NCBI RefSeq assembly: GCF_013374095.1
Contig: NZ_AP022672.1
Location: forward strand, 929,501-993,500
Source: Sphingomonas sp. HMP6
GTDB taxonomy: Bacteria > Pseudomonadota > Alphaproteobacteria > Sphingomonadales > Sphingomonadaceae
Length of the DNA stretch: 64,000 nucleotides
Direction: 5' to 3'
The notes under the pieces were generated by a model, which saw only the letters and a list, made by a program, of their open reading frames with translations, did no database searches and was not told where the DNA came from. Every line of letters starts with the position of its first letter. The first letter of the stretch is position 1. Both the position numbers and the translations under genes were made by a program. Shown here one piece after another: positions 26,781 through 36,512 of the stretch.

Positions 26781-29213
26781 ATGCTCGCGCACCTGTCTGG
26801 ACTTCTGCTTGCTTCCACCACGCTCGCCGGTGTTCCGGCACCGTCGGACCCACCGGCGGCGGATCCTACCCCGGCCGCTGCGGAGGCGCAGGCGACGCCC
26901 GGCGCGCCGACTTCCGGCGATATCGTGGTTACGGCGCGCCGACGTGCGGAGACGCAGCAGACCGTACCGATCTCACTGTCCGTGCTCAGCGGCAAATCCC
27001 TGTCTGACAGCGGTGCTTTCAACGTCAATCGCGTGCAGCAGCAGATTCCGTCCCTGCAATTCTATTCGAGCAACCCGCGCAATTCGGCGATCAACATTCG
27101 CGGTCTCGGCGCGCCGTTCGGTCTCACCAATGATGGGATCGAGCAAGGCGTGGGCTTTTATGTCGACGGCGTCTATATCGGCCGCATCGGCGCTTCGACG
27201 TTCGATTTCGTAGACGTCGATCGCGTCGAGGTGCTGCGCGGGCCGCAGGGAACCTTGTACGGCAAGAATACCACCTCGGGCGCTCTCAACATCACCACCC
27301 GGGCACCGAGCTTCACGGCCGAAGCGCGCGGTGAGGTGACGTACGGAAATCACGATTTTGTTCAGGCGAAGGCGTCGGTCTCCGGCCCGATCACCGACAC
27401 GCTCGCGGTGCGGCTGTCGAGTTCGGCGACCACACGTCATGGGACGATCTACGACATCGCGAGCAACACCGACCTGCATCGCCAGCGCAATCTGGGCTTT
27501 CGCGGGCAATTGTTGTGGAAAGCAACCGATGCCCTTGATCTGACACTGTCGGGCGACTTCAACGTGCAGAACCCGCTGTGCTGCGTGCAATATTATGCGC
27601 GTGTCGGCACGACGCAGCGGCCGCTCAACCGCCAATACCCGGCCTTGGCGGCGGCTTTCGGCTACACCCCGCCAAGCCTGAACCCGTTCGACCGCGTGAT
27701 CGATCTCGATGCCAAGATCAACTCGCGTCAGGAAATTGGCGGTGCCTCGCTCGTCGCCAATTGGGATCTGGGGCCTGCCACGCTGACCTCGGTCAGTGCG
27801 TGGCGCTATTGGGATTGGCAGCCGGCCAATGATCGCGATTTCATTGGGTTGCCGATCACGACCGTGTCGCAGAATCCGTCGCAGCAGCGGCAATATTCGC
27901 AGGAGGTTCGGCTGGCCTCGGCCGGCAAAAACCGGCTCGATTATACGGTCGGTGCCTTCTTCTTCAACCAACGCATCAACACGCAGGGGTCGCAAATACA
28001 GGGCCCGGCGGCGAGCCGCTATCTGCTGAACCCCAACTGCATCGCCGCCGCGACACTCCCCTGCAACGCTACTAACCCTGCGGTTCTGAACGGCCTGACC
28101 TCGACCAACACGATCCGCTTCGACAACACGAGCTTTGCCGTGTTCGGGAAGCTGAATTGGGAGGCGTTCTCGAATTTCCACGTCCAGCCGGGCTTGCGCG
28201 TCAATTATGACAAAAAGAGCGGTTCATATGTCTCGGTCGTCACCACGGGCAGCGGCAGCACGACGTTGAATGCGGATCAGGCGGCGACGCTTGCCCCGCA
28301 GAGCTATTCGCCCCGCTTCAGCGCGTGGAACGTCTCTGGCGATATCACCTTATCCTATGATTTTACGCCCGACGTTCATGGCTTTGCGACCTATGCGAAG
28401 AGCTTCAAATCGGGCGGGATCAATCTGTCCGGCTTGCCGCTGAATGCAGCGGGCACGGCGGTCGACCTGACCACGCAGACCGTGAAGCCCGAGAAGGTCG
28501 ATGCCTTCGAACTGGGCCTGAAAACGCAATTTCTCGATCGTCGCTTGACCCTCAACGTGGCGGCATTCTGGACCGAGATCGGCGATTATCAGGCGACCGT
28601 GAACAACGGCCAATTGACCGTGATCCGGGGCTATCTCGCCAATGCCGGCAAGGTCCGCTCGCGCGGGTTCGAGTTCGACTCGAGTTTCCGCCCGAGCAAG
28701 CGGGTAAATCTCTACTTCAACGGAGCCTATACCGACGCGATCTACAAGCGCTTCACCAACGCGCCGTGCCCGCCCGAGCTTTCGGGCGGGACCGTCACGA
28801 CCGGTACGCCCGGCCCCGCCGGAGTGCCCGGCGCGCTCAGTCCGGTCGTCTGCGACATTTCCGGCCAGCGTCTGCCGGGCATTTCTAAATGGTCCCTGTC
28901 CTATGGCGGCGAATATAGCCTGCCCGTTGGCGGCAAGGACGGACAAATCTATGTCGGCTATGACGGCAGCTATCGCACCAGCTTCTCGTCCAACCCGTCG
29001 CCGTCGGCTTATACGTGGATCGATGGCTATGCGCTTTCGAATTTTCGAGCCGGCTATCGGAAGAAGGACTTCAATGTCTTCGGCTGGGTCCGCAACGCCT
29101 TCGATCAGGAGTATTTCGAGCTGCTATCGACCCAGTCGGGCAGCACCGGGTTGATCGTTGGGCAGCCGGGTGATCCGCGGACCTACGGGGTGACGCTTTC
29201 GAAGAACTTTTGA
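26781..29213 (+). CDS. TonB-dependent outer-membrane receptor
   Basis: Energy-coupled outer-membrane importer, 810 residues from ATG 26781; in-frame ATGs at 26757 and 26727 are possible but fit the signal peptide and ribosome-binding site less well. MLAHLSGLLLASTTLAGVPA is the signal, followed by a Pro/Ala linker, the TonB box region GDIVVTARRR, a plug domain with RGLGAPFG and VEVLRGPQGTLYGKNTTSGA, and a beta-barrel that ends in the canonical aromatic residue (YGVTLSKNF). The substrate cannot be read from the sequence. Monocistronic, followed by a palindrome-rich region. Confidence 0.93.
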   Translation: MLAHLSGLLLASTTLAGVPAPSDPPAADPTPAAAEAQATPGAPTSGDIVVTARRRAETQQTVPISLSVLSGKSLSDSGAFNVNRVQQQIPSLQFYSSNPRNSAINIRGLGAPFGLTNDGIEQGVGFYVDGVYIGRIGASTFDFVDVDRVEVLRGPQGTLYGKNTTSGALNITTRAPSFTAEARGEVTYGNHDFVQAKASVSGPITDTLAVRLSSSATTRHGTIYDIASNTDLHRQRNLGFRGQLLWKATDALDLTLSGDFNVQNPLCCVQYYARVGTTQRPLNRQYPALAAAFGYTPPSLNPFDRVIDLDAKINSRQEIGGASLVANWDLGPATLTSVSAWRYWDWQPANDRDFIGLPITTVSQNPSQQRQYSQEVRLASAGKNRLDYTVGAFFFNQRINTQGSQIQGPAASRYLLNPNCIAAATLPCNATNPAVLNGLTSTNTIRFDNTSFAVFGKLNWEAFSNFHVQPGLRVNYDKKSGSYVSVVTTGSGSTTLNADQAATLAPQSYSPRFSAWNVSGDITLSYDFTPDVHGFATYAKSFKSGGINLSGLPLNAAGTAVDLTTQTVKPEKVDAFELGLKTQFLDRRLTLNVAAFWTEIGDYQATVNNGQLTVIRGYLANAGKVRSRGFEFDSSFRPSKRVNLYFNGAYTDAIYKRFTNAPCPPELSGGTVTTGTPGPAGVPGALSPVVCDISGQRLPGISKWSLSYGGEYSLPVGGKDGQIYVGYDGSYRTSFSSNPSPSAYTWIDGYALSNFRAGYRKKDFNVFGWVRNAFDQEYFELLSTQSGSTGLIVGQPGDPRTYGVTLSKNF

Positions 29214-29470
29214 TCGAGGCGACGTCCGCGCCGGTGCGCACCGCGCACCGCGCGTCGCCTCGATCGGCCGACGGGCGACACGTCGCCCGATCGACGACGG
29301 CTTTGCCGGCGTCTGTTTTGGTCGGCGGGAAGCACCGGTCTGCAAAGCCGCCGTCGGCCGGATCGCTGGCGCGTTTGCCGTCCGGTTTGGGCGATCTGCT
29401 GCGCAGACCGGCGCACAGCGTGCGCTCCTTCGCCCAAATGCAAACGTCCGGGTCGTTTCCGACCCGGACG
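29212..29470. repeat. cluster of five inverted repeats after the TonB receptor
   Basis: Hairpin 1: GATCGAGGCGACG (29212-29224, starting inside the receptor stop codon) with 29253-29265, 13 perfect pairs. Hairpin 2: GGGCGAC (29273-29279) with GTCGCCC (29282-29288), extended by CGATC/GATCG. Hairpin 3: CGACGGCTTTGC (29295-29306) with 29342-29356, imperfect. Hairpin 4: TTTGGGCGA (29386-29394) with TCGCCCAAA (29430-29438), holding an inner GCGCAC/GTGCGC. Hairpin 5: CGTCCGGGTCG (29445-29455) with CGACCCGGACG (29460-29470). No T tract follows any of them, and no convincing ORF covers the region. Confidence 0.8.
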
Positions 29471-29756
29471 CCTGCGTGACGATCGCTCGTCAGCCCCCAA
29501 TTTCGCTTCCGCATCCAGCCTAACAGGCGGCGCTGAAAGCATTCCCCGAACCACGGCCGTTGCCTGTGTGTCAGTGACAAAAGTGTTAAGTGCGCTTGCG
29601 CCGCTTGTCATCGGGAATATGGCCGGGGCGAACCGATTGCGGCGCTGCTGTGGCGATTGCGCAACACGCCAGCAACGATTGCGCACCACGCAGCTGCCAC
29701 CCGGCAGGTGATGACGGGCATTGCCGCGATCGGGTTTGAACCTTAAGGCGCGGGGC
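29471..29756. other. non-coding stretch upstream of lolC
   Basis: No gene is recognised here. Open frames that cross it on either strand have no family resemblance and run into lolC or the hairpin cluster. It presumably carries the lolC promoter; a somewhat AT-richer segment lies around 29570-29590 (GTGACAAAAGTGTTAAG), but no clear -35/-10 pair can be named. Confidence 0.4.
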
Positions 29757-31007
29757 ATGATCCTGTCCCGCTACGAACGCATGATCGCCCGGCGCTATCT
29801 TTTGCCCGGTAAGGGCGAGGCGTTCATCCTGATCGTCGCTGCCTTCAGCCTTGGTGCGGTGACGCTCGGCGTCTTCGCATTGGTCGTCACGATGAGCGTG
29901 ATGAACGGCTTCCGCGCCGAATTGTTCGACAAGATCGTCGGGCTCAACGGCCATGCCGTGGTGCAGGCGTATGGCGGCCAGATGCGCGATTGGCGCGACA
30001 TAGCCAAGCTGGCCGAGGCCACCAAAGGGGTGACCAGCGCGACCCCGCTGATCGAGCAGCCCCTCATGACCACCTATAACGGCCGCGTCGAAGGCGTGTT
30101 GCTGCGCGGGATGCGCGTCGCCGACATCCGCACCAACAAGACGATCGGCAGCAAGGTGGTGATGGGTTCGCTCGCGTCGCTGACGCCGGGCAGCGGGCGG
30201 ATCGCAATCGGATCGGGCCTCGCCGATGCGCTCGGCGCTGTCGTCGGTAGCCAGATTTCGCTGATCAGCCCGCAAGGCCAGACGACGCCGTTCGGCACCG
30301 TCCCCCGCATTGTTCAATATACGGTCGGCGCGATCTTCACGATTGGCGTGTCGGACTATGATAAGATCTACCTCATTATGCCGATGGAGGACGCGCAGAC
30401 GCTGCTGATGCTCGGCGATTCGGTCGGGATGATCGAGCTACAGACCACTGACCCTGACCGCGTCGGCCAGATTCTGGCCCCGCTGTCCGACAAGATCGGC
30501 AATCGCGGCGTCGTGCAGGACTGGCGCATGATGAACGCGCAATTGTTCGAGGCGTTGAGCGTCGAGCGCGTCGTGATGTTCTGCCTGCTCAGCCTGATCA
30601 TCCTGGTCGCGGCGTTCAACATCGCATCTTCGCTGATCATGCTGGTGCGCGCCAAGACCCGTGACATCGCGATCCTGCGGACGATGGGCGCGTCGCGGAA
30701 TGGCTTGCTGCGCATCTTCATGACTGTCGGCACGACGATCGGATCGCTCGGCATCGTGCTCGGGCTGATCCTCGCCGCCATCGCGCTGACCTTCCGGCAG
30801 GGCGTGGTCGATCTTGTCCAGCGGATCAGCGGCCAGAACATTTGGGACCCGCAAGTGCGCTTCCTGAGCGAGTTGCCGTCCAAGACCAATCCGGTCGAAG
30901 TGGTCGCGATCGTCCTGATCGCGCTGCTGCTGACCTTCCTCGCGACGCTCTACCCCGCGTTTAAGGCGGCGAGCACTGATCCGGTTCAGGTGCTGCGTTA
31001 TGACTAA
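29757..31007 (+). CDS. lolC: lipoprotein-releasing ABC transporter permease LolC/E
   Basis: Inner-membrane permease of the Lol system that extracts outer-membrane lipoproteins. 416 residues from ATG 29757 ([20 protein letters not shown], canonical). Four membrane segments: one near residues 22-48 and three in the C-terminal FtsX domain, with a large periplasmic domain between. Alphaproteobacteria use a single LolC/E hybrid as homodimer, so this one gene with lolD is probably the whole transporter. The lolD ATG lies 8 bases inside its end. Confidence 0.95.
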   Translation: MILSRYERMIARRYLLPGKGEAFILIVAAFSLGAVTLGVFALVVTMSVMNGFRAELFDKIVGLNGHAVVQAYGGQMRDWRDIAKLAEATKGVTSATPLIEQPLMTTYNGRVEGVLLRGMRVADIRTNKTIGSKVVMGSLASLTPGSGRIAIGSGLADALGAVVGSQISLISPQGQTTPFGTVPRIVQYTVGAIFTIGVSDYDKIYLIMPMEDAQTLLMLGDSVGMIELQTTDPDRVGQILAPLSDKIGNRGVVQDWRMMNAQLFEALSVERVVMFCLLSLIILVAAFNIASSLIMLVRAKTRDIAILRTMGASRNGLLRIFMTVGTTIGSLGIVLGLILAAIALTFRQGVVDLVQRISGQNIWDPQVRFLSELPSKTNPVEVVAIVLIALLLTFLATLYPAFKAASTDPVQVLRYD

Positions 31008-31674
31008 TTCCGTCCTCGACGTCACCGGCTTGACGCGCAGCTTCAGCCAAGGCGGCGAAACGATCGAAGTGCTGCGCGGACTCGACCTGCATGTCGGCCC
31101 CGGCGAGATCGTCGCGTTGCTTGGCCCGTCGGGCTCGGGCAAATCGACGCTGTTGCAAGCAGTCGGGCTCCTCGAAGGCGGGTTCGGCGGATCGATCAAG
31201 ATCGCCGGCGAGGAAGCCGCACGGCTAAACGCCGATGGTCGCACACGGGTGCGCCGTGACAAGCTCGGCTTCGTCTATCAATTCCACCACCTGCTGCCCG
31301 ATTTCAACGCGAGCGAGAATGTCGAGCTGCCGATGCTGATCCGCGACGCCACGCGCGCGCAGGCGAGCGAACGCGCGGGCGAGTTGCTCACGGCGCTCGG
31401 CCTCGGCCACCGCCTGACCCACCGCCCGAGCCAGCTTTCGGGTGGCGAACAACAACGCGTCGCGGTCGCCCGCGCGCTCGCCAACCGGCCGGCACTGGTG
31501 CTGGCGGACGAACCCACCGGCAACCTCGACGAGGCGACCGCCGACGTGGTGTTGGCCGAGTTCCTCCGCTTGGTCCGCGGCGAAGGCTCGGCCGCACTGA
31601 TCGCGACGCACAACGAACGCATGGCGCTGAAGATGGACCGCGTCGTGCGGTTGCACGAAGGGCGGTTGGCTTGA
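31000..31674 (+). CDS. lolD: lipoprotein-releasing ABC transporter ATPase LolD
   Basis: Cytoplasmic ATPase that drives LolC. 224 residues, with Walker [10 protein letters not shown] (residues 42-50), Q-loop [12 protein letters not shown], signature [20 protein letters not shown] and Walker [14 protein letters not shown], then the H-loop (IATHNE). It overlaps lolC by 8 bases and its stop overlaps the TTG start of the next gene (TTGA). Confidence 0.97.
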   Translation: MTNSVLDVTGLTRSFSQGGETIEVLRGLDLHVGPGEIVALLGPSGSGKSTLLQAVGLLEGGFGGSIKIAGEEAARLNADGRTRVRRDKLGFVYQFHHLLPDFNASENVELPMLIRDATRAQASERAGELLTALGLGHRLTHRPSQLSGGEQQRVAVARALANRPALVLADEPTGNLDEATADVVLAEFLRLVRGEGSAALIATHNERMALKMDRVVRLHEGRLA

Positions 31675-32273
31675 CCGCGTGGGATCATCAACCCACGCTC
31701 GTCGGGCAGCACGTCGCGCTCCGCCCGCTCGTCCACGCCGATCGAGATGCGCTGATCGCGGCGGCGGCGGAGGGCGGGTTGACCGACCTATTTTTCACCA
31801 ACGTCGCGGGTCTCAACGACCCCGACGCCTTCATGGCCGCCACCTTCAAGGAGCGCGATTTCGGGCGGGCGATGCCGTTTGCGGTCGAGACGCCCGACGG
31901 CAAGCTTGTCGGCCTCACCCGCTACATGCGGATGAGCACACCGCACAAGCGGCTCGAGATCGGCGGGACGTTCTACGCCAAATCGGTGCAGCGCAGCGGC
32001 GTGAACACCGAGGCCAAGCTGCTGCTGCTGACCCACGCTTTCGAGGCGATGGGCTGCAATGTCGTGCAGATCCGTACCGACTGGTTCAACAAACGCTCGC
32101 AAGCCGCGATCGAACGGCTCGGCGCCAAGCGCGACGGCGTGTTGCGCAGCCATCAAGTGATGGATGGCCGCGTCCGCGATCTTGTGGTCTATTCGATCAT
32201 CGCCAGCGAATGGCCGGGCGTGCGGCAGAACCTGCATTTCCTGCTGTCGCGCCATGAGGGGGACGGACAATGA
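31671..32273 (+). CDS. GNAT-family N-acetyltransferase (RimJ/RimL-like)
   Basis: 200 residues. It shows the RimJ/RimL-type layout: [20 protein letters not shown] at the start, a beta-strand pair with LVGLTRYM and [20 protein letters not shown] (acetyl-CoA loop region), then [20 protein letters not shown] and [20 protein letters not shown]. The substrate is unknown; N-terminal or side-chain amino groups are usual. The start is TTG at 31671 and overlaps the lolD stop, so it is probably translated by coupling. Confidence 0.9.
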   Translation: MTAWDHQPTLVGQHVALRPLVHADRDALIAAAAEGGLTDLFFTNVAGLNDPDAFMAATFKERDFGRAMPFAVETPDGKLVGLTRYMRMSTPHKRLEIGGTFYAKSVQRSGVNTEAKLLLLTHAFEAMGCNVVQIRTDWFNKRSQAAIERLGAKRDGVLRSHQVMDGRVRDLVVYSIIASEWPGVRQNLHFLLSRHEGDGQ

Positions 32274-32749
32274 CCGCGATTACCGATCTGACCGTAAAGG
32301 CCGCCGATGGCACGCCTGCCGATCTGTCCGCTTATGCGGGCAAGGTCCTGCTGATCGTCAACACCGCCTCGAAATGCGGCTTTACCCCCCAATATGAGGG
32401 GCTGGAGGCGTTGCACCGCAATTTCGCCGGGCAACCGTTCGAAGTGCTCGGCTTTCCGTGTAACCAGTTCGGTGCGCAGGAACCGGGCGATGCCGCCGAA
32501 ATCGCCAATTTCTGCTCGCTTACCTACGACGTGACCTTCCCGATGTTCGCAAAGGTCGATGTCAACGGATCGAACGCCGACCCGCTGTTCGTGGAGTTGA
32601 AGAAGCAGGCCCCCGGTTTCCTCGGCACCGAAGGGATCAAGTGGAACTTCACTAAATTCCTGGTCGGCAAGGACGGGAAAGTGGTCGAGCGGTACGCGCC
32701 GACGACCAAGCCAGAGGACATCACGGCGGATATCGCGAAGCTGCTATAG
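32270..32749 (+). CDS. glutathione peroxidase family protein
   Basis: Thiol peroxidase that reduces hydroperoxides, 159 residues. The family signatures LLIVNTASKCGFTPQYEGLE (catalytic Cys36) and LGFPCNQFGAQEPG (catalytic Gln70) are present, as is KWNFTKFLV with the Trp-Asn pair. The second Cys of the FPCNQ block (C64) and the lack of a dimerisation loop fit bacterial members that often use thioredoxin rather than glutathione. The ATG overlaps the acetyltransferase stop by 4 bases. Confidence 0.95.
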   Translation: MTAITDLTVKAADGTPADLSAYAGKVLLIVNTASKCGFTPQYEGLEALHRNFAGQPFEVLGFPCNQFGAQEPGDAAEIANFCSLTYDVTFPMFAKVDVNGSNADPLFVELKKQAPGFLGTEGIKWNFTKFLVGKDGKVVERYAPTTKPEDITADIAKLL

Positions 32750-32855
32750 TTTCGTCTCCACGGGAGCGCTCTTCTTACCGCGGGGTTGACGATATCCACC
32801 GCATTTTGTGAGTCACCGGCTTCCCTGAATTCGACACACGCCCCATAGTACCGCG

Positions 32856-35800
32856 ATGCCCCATTCCGGCTTCGTGCCCCTCCGCATCTTCTCGTCCTAC
32901 ACCATGCTCGATGGCGCGATCGAGCCCAAGGCCATCGCCAAGCGCGCGCAGGAGCTCGGTTTCCCCGCTGCCGCGCTGACCGATCGCAATGGGCTGTACG
33001 CCGCGATGGCGTTTTCGGACGCGGCGCGCGCGGCAGGGGTGCAGCCGGTGATCGGCACGATGCTGGGCGTGTGCCGGCCCGATATGCCCGAGACCGCGAC
33101 CCCGGTGCTCGACTGGATTGCGCTCTATGCGCAGGATGAGGCGGGGTATCAAAATCTGTGCGCGCTCGTGTCGATGGCGCATCTCAGTCGCCCACTCGAT
33201 CTTGCGCCGCATGTCGATTTCGCTTCGCTTGCCGGGCGCACCGACGGCCTGATCGCCCTGACCGCAGGTAGGGAAGGGGGCCTCGCGCGGTTGTTTGCCG
33301 AGGATCAGCCTGATCGGGCGCAGGCTTATGCCGATCGGTTGCAGGCGTTGTTCCCCGACCGGCTTTATATCGAGCTTACGCGGCGGCTCGATGAGATCGA
33401 AGGCAAGGCCGAGGGGGCGCTGCTCGACCTCGCTTATGCGCGCGATCTGCCGCTGGTCGCGACCAACCCGTGCTGCTTCGCCGAGGAGGATTTCAGCGAG
33501 GCGCATGATGCTTTGCTGTGCATTGCCAGCTCGACCTACATCGCCACCGAGGACCGCCCGCGCAGTTCCCCCGATGCGTGGATGAAACCGGCCAAGACGA
33601 TGCGCGATCTGTTCGCGGATTTGCCCGAGGCGATCGCAAATACGCTGATCGTCGCGCAGCGCTGCGGCGTCGCAGCACCCAAGCGCGCGCCGATCCTGCC
33701 GAGCTTGGCGGGCGATCCGACGGCGGAGGCGGCGAAGCTGCGGGCGGATGCGCATGCGGGGTTGGAGGCGCGCATCAAGCGGATCAAAGAATTGAACCGT
33801 TTCGTGATCCCAACCTCCGTTCGCCCTGAGCTTGTCGAAGGGCCGGTGCAGCAAGCCGACCGCGCGCATGTGGCGAGCAATGCTTCGACAAGCTCAGCAC
33901 GAACGGAAAGTGGGGCCACTTCGGTAGACGGGGCAATCCGCGATGGATTCGATGCCTACCGTACCCGCCTCGATTTCGAACTCGACGTCATCATCCAGAT
34001 GGGCTTCCCCGGCTACTTCCTGATCGTCGCCGATTTCATTAAATGGGCGAAGGATCATGACATTCCGGTCGGCCCGGGCCGTGGCTCCGGCGCAGGCTCG
34101 GTCGTCGCCTGGTCGTTGACGATCACCGATCTCGACCCGATGAAATTGGGGCTGCTGTTCGAACGCTTCCTCAACCCCGAACGCGTGTCGATGCCCGATT
34201 TCGATATCGATTTCTGCGAAACCAGGCGCGGCGAAGTCATTCGCTACGTGCAGGCGAAATATGGCACCGACCAGGTCGCGCAGATCATCACCTTCGGGAA
34301 ACTGAAAGCGCGCGCAGTGCTCAAGGACACCGGCCGCGTGCTGCAGATGGGCTATGGCCAGATCGACCGGCTTGCCAAGCTGATCCCGAACCATCCGACC
34401 GACCCATGGACGCTGAAACGCGCGATCGATGGCGTGTCCGAACTGCACAGCGAATATAAGACCAATAGCGGCGTGCGGCATCTGCTCGACTTGGCGATGA
34501 AGCTGGAAGGCTTGCCGCGCCACAGCTCGACCCACGCGGCGGGTGTGGTGATCGGCGATCGTCCGCTCGCCGATCTGGTCCCGCTCTACCGCGATCCGCG
34601 TTCAGATATGCCCGTCACGCAATTCGACATGAAATATGTCGAGGGCGCGGGGCTGGTGAAGTTCGATTTTCTCGGGCTGAAGACGCTGTCGGTGCTCAAA
34701 AAAGCGCTCGATCTGCTCGCCAGCCGCGGCGTGGTGATCGATCTGGACGCGCTCGAATGGGATGATGAGGGCGTCTACAAGCTCCTGCAAAAGGGCGACA
34801 CGGTCGGCGTGTTCCAGCTCGAATCGGAGGGGATGCGGCGCACGCTGGCCGCCGTCCGGCCGAGCAATTTCGGCGATATCATCGCGCTCGTTTCGCTCTA
34901 CCGCCCGGGCCCGATGGACAATATCCCGATGTTCGGCAGGCGTAAGAACGGGCAGGAGGACATTACCTATCCGCATCCCCTACTCGAAGGGATATTGTCT
35001 GAAACCTACGGCGTGTTCGTCTATCAGGAACAGGTGATGCAGGCGGCGCAGGTGCTGGCCGGATTCAGCCTGGGCGGCGCCGATTTGCTGCGCCGCGCGA
35101 TGGGCAAGAAGGTCAAGTCCGAGATGGACGCGCAACGCGCCGGGTTCGTCGAGGGCTGCAAGACGGTCAACGGCATTGCCGAGGCCAAGGCCAACGAGTT
35201 GTTCGATTTGATCGACAAATTCGCCGGCTACGGTTTCAACAAATCGCACGCCGCCGCCTATGCGTTGCTGGCGTATCAGACGGCGTGGTTGAAGGCGCAC
35301 CATCCGCACGAATTCTATGCCGCATCGATGTGCTTCGATTCCGGCCTTACCGACAAGCTCGGCGTCTTCGTCGACGACATGCGGCGGCTTGGCGTCACGA
35401 TCCTCGCACCCGATCTCAACCGGAGCGGCGCGGACTTTTCGGTCGAGGAATCCGCCGACGGCCTCGCGGTGCGCTACGCGCTCGCTGCGCTGAAATCGGT
35501 GGGTGAGGGGGCGATGGAAAAGCTCGTCGCGGAGCGCGATGACCATGGGCACTTCAGCTCGATCGACGATCTCGCGCGTCGGGTCGATCCGCGCATGATG
35601 AACAAGCGCCAGCTCGAAACGCTGGCGGCGGCGGGGGCGTTCGATGCGCTCGATGACAATCGCGCCGGGATCTTCGGCTGCGCCGAGACGATCCTGGCGA
35701 CCGCGGCGCGGATCACCGAGCAGAAAACGAGCGGGCAGGGTGGCCTGTTCGGTACGCCCGAGGCGGCCGAGCCGCCGATCAAGCTGCCGAAATCGGCACC

Positions 35801-36479
35801 GTGGACGATGGCGCAGCGGATGGAGCAGGAGCGCGAGGCGTTCGGCTTCTATTTCTCCGCGCACCCGGTCGACCGCCACAGCCATCTCGCCAAGCTGCAC
35901 GGCGCGCGCAGTTACGCGACGCTCGGCGAGTTGAACATTCCCGACGATGGCAGCCGCGCCGGGGCGACGATGGCGGCGCTGGTCGAGGATGCGAAGTGGC
36001 GGACCTCGGCGCGCGGGAAACGCTATCTGATGGCGACGCTGTCCGATCAATCGGGCCAGTTTGTCGCGACATGTTTCGACGATGCGGTCGCTGCCGACCT
36101 GGAAGAAGCGGCGCGCAACGGCGGGTGTGGCCTGGTCACGGTCGAACTCGACCGGCGCCCGGGCGAGGAAACGCCGCGCGTGACGGTCAAGCGGATCCAG
36201 CCGTTCGAAGCGCTCGCCAGCAATGCGCGTTTCTGTGTCGAGCTCAGCGTAGGGACGCCCGCCGCCATGGCAGCGCTCGCCGCGATGCTGGCCGATACGC
36301 GGGGAGCACGCGGTGAAGTGTGGGCGACGGTGCCGATCGCGCCCGGCAAGACCGCCCGAATCTTGCTCGGACGGGACTTTCTCCTCGACGGAGAACTTGC
36401 CGCGCGGATCGAAGACTTGCAGGGTGTTTCGAACGTAGTGCTGAGAACCGCCGAAGCGCGGCTGGCACTGGTGGGGTAA
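32856..36479 (+). CDS. dnaE: DNA polymerase III subunit alpha (DnaE)
   Basis: Replicative polymerase subunit, 1207 residues. N-terminal PHP domain (FVPLRIFSSYTMLDGA; the HxH metal site of active PHP domains reads RIF here, so PHP nuclease activity is unlikely). The palm shows PDFDIDFCETRRGEVI with catalytic Asp450 and Asp452, and YFLIVADFIKWAKDHDIPVG with GPGRGSGAGS. The helix-hairpin-helix and OB domains follow. Residues about 321-350 are encoded by an in-frame REP-like repeat (SVRPELVEGPVQQ ... [10 protein letters not shown]) just before the palm. Upstream sequence has no strong ribosome-binding site. Confidence 0.97.
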   Translation: MPHSGFVPLRIFSSYTMLDGAIEPKAIAKRAQELGFPAAALTDRNGLYAAMAFSDAARAAGVQPVIGTMLGVCRPDMPETATPVLDWIALYAQDEAGYQNLCALVSMAHLSRPLDLAPHVDFASLAGRTDGLIALTAGREGGLARLFAEDQPDRAQAYADRLQALFPDRLYIELTRRLDEIEGKAEGALLDLAYARDLPLVATNPCCFAEEDFSEAHDALLCIASSTYIATEDRPRSSPDAWMKPAKTMRDLFADLPEAIANTLIVAQRCGVAAPKRAPILPSLAGDPTAEAAKLRADAHAGLEARIKRIKELNRFVIPTSVRPELVEGPVQQADRAHVASNASTSSARTESGATSVDGAIRDGFDAYRTRLDFELDVIIQMGFPGYFLIVADFIKWAKDHDIPVGPGRGSGAGSVVAWSLTITDLDPMKLGLLFERFLNPERVSMPDFDIDFCETRRGEVIRYVQAKYGTDQVAQIITFGKLKARAVLKDTGRVLQMGYGQIDRLAKLIPNHPTDPWTLKRAIDGVSELHSEYKTNSGVRHLLDLAMKLEGLPRHSSTHAAGVVIGDRPLADLVPLYRDPRSDMPVTQFDMKYVEGAGLVKFDFLGLKTLSVLKKALDLLASRGVVIDLDALEWDDEGVYKLLQKGDTVGVFQLESEGMRRTLAAVRPSNFGDIIALVSLYRPGPMDNIPMFGRRKNGQEDITYPHPLLEGILSETYGVFVYQEQVMQAAQVLAGFSLGGADLLRRAMGKKVKSEMDAQRAGFVEGCKTVNGIAEAKANELFDLIDKFAGYGFNKSHAAAYALLAYQTAWLKAHHPHEFYAASMCFDSGLTDKLGVFVDDMRRLGVTILAPDLNRSGADFSVEESADGLAVRYALAALKSVGEGAMEKLVAERDDHGHFSSIDDLARRVDPRMMNKRQLETLAAAGAFDALDDNRAGIFGCAETILATAARITEQKTSGQGGLFGTPEAAEPPIKLPKSAPWTMAQRMEQEREAFGFYFSAHPVDRHSHLAKLHGARSYATLGELNIPDDGSRAGATMAALVEDAKWRTSARGKRYLMATLSDQSGQFVATCFDDAVAADLEEAARNGGCGLVTVELDRRPGEETPRVTVKRIQPFEALASNARFCVELSVGTPAAMAALAAMLADTRGARGEVWATVPIAPGKTARILLGRDFLLDGELAARIEDLQGVSNVVLRTAEARLALVG
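33817..33906. repeat. REP-like inverted repeat inside dnaE, family A copy 3
   Basis: Arms CCGTTCGCCCTGAGCTTGTC (from 33817) and TCGACAAGCTCAGCACGAAC (to about 33904, GG to 33906) enclose an interior that shares GTGCAGCAA, CCG and TGGC blocks with copy 2 at 19.3 kb. The span between the outer ends is 90 bases, exactly 30 codons, and it has no stop in the dnaE frame. The encoded peptide is Ser/Val/Ala-rich and foreign to DnaE. Confidence 0.92.
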
Positions 36480-36512
36480 GTCGCCCCGCCACCACATGGC
36501 GAGGGAGTGACA

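Noticed and set aside
29183..29758. 191-codon minus-strand frame and an 89-codon plus-strand frame in the gap after the TonB receptor
   Set aside because: No homology recognised; Arg/Ser/Ala-rich shadow-like sequence over a palindrome-dense region, and no ribosome-binding site.
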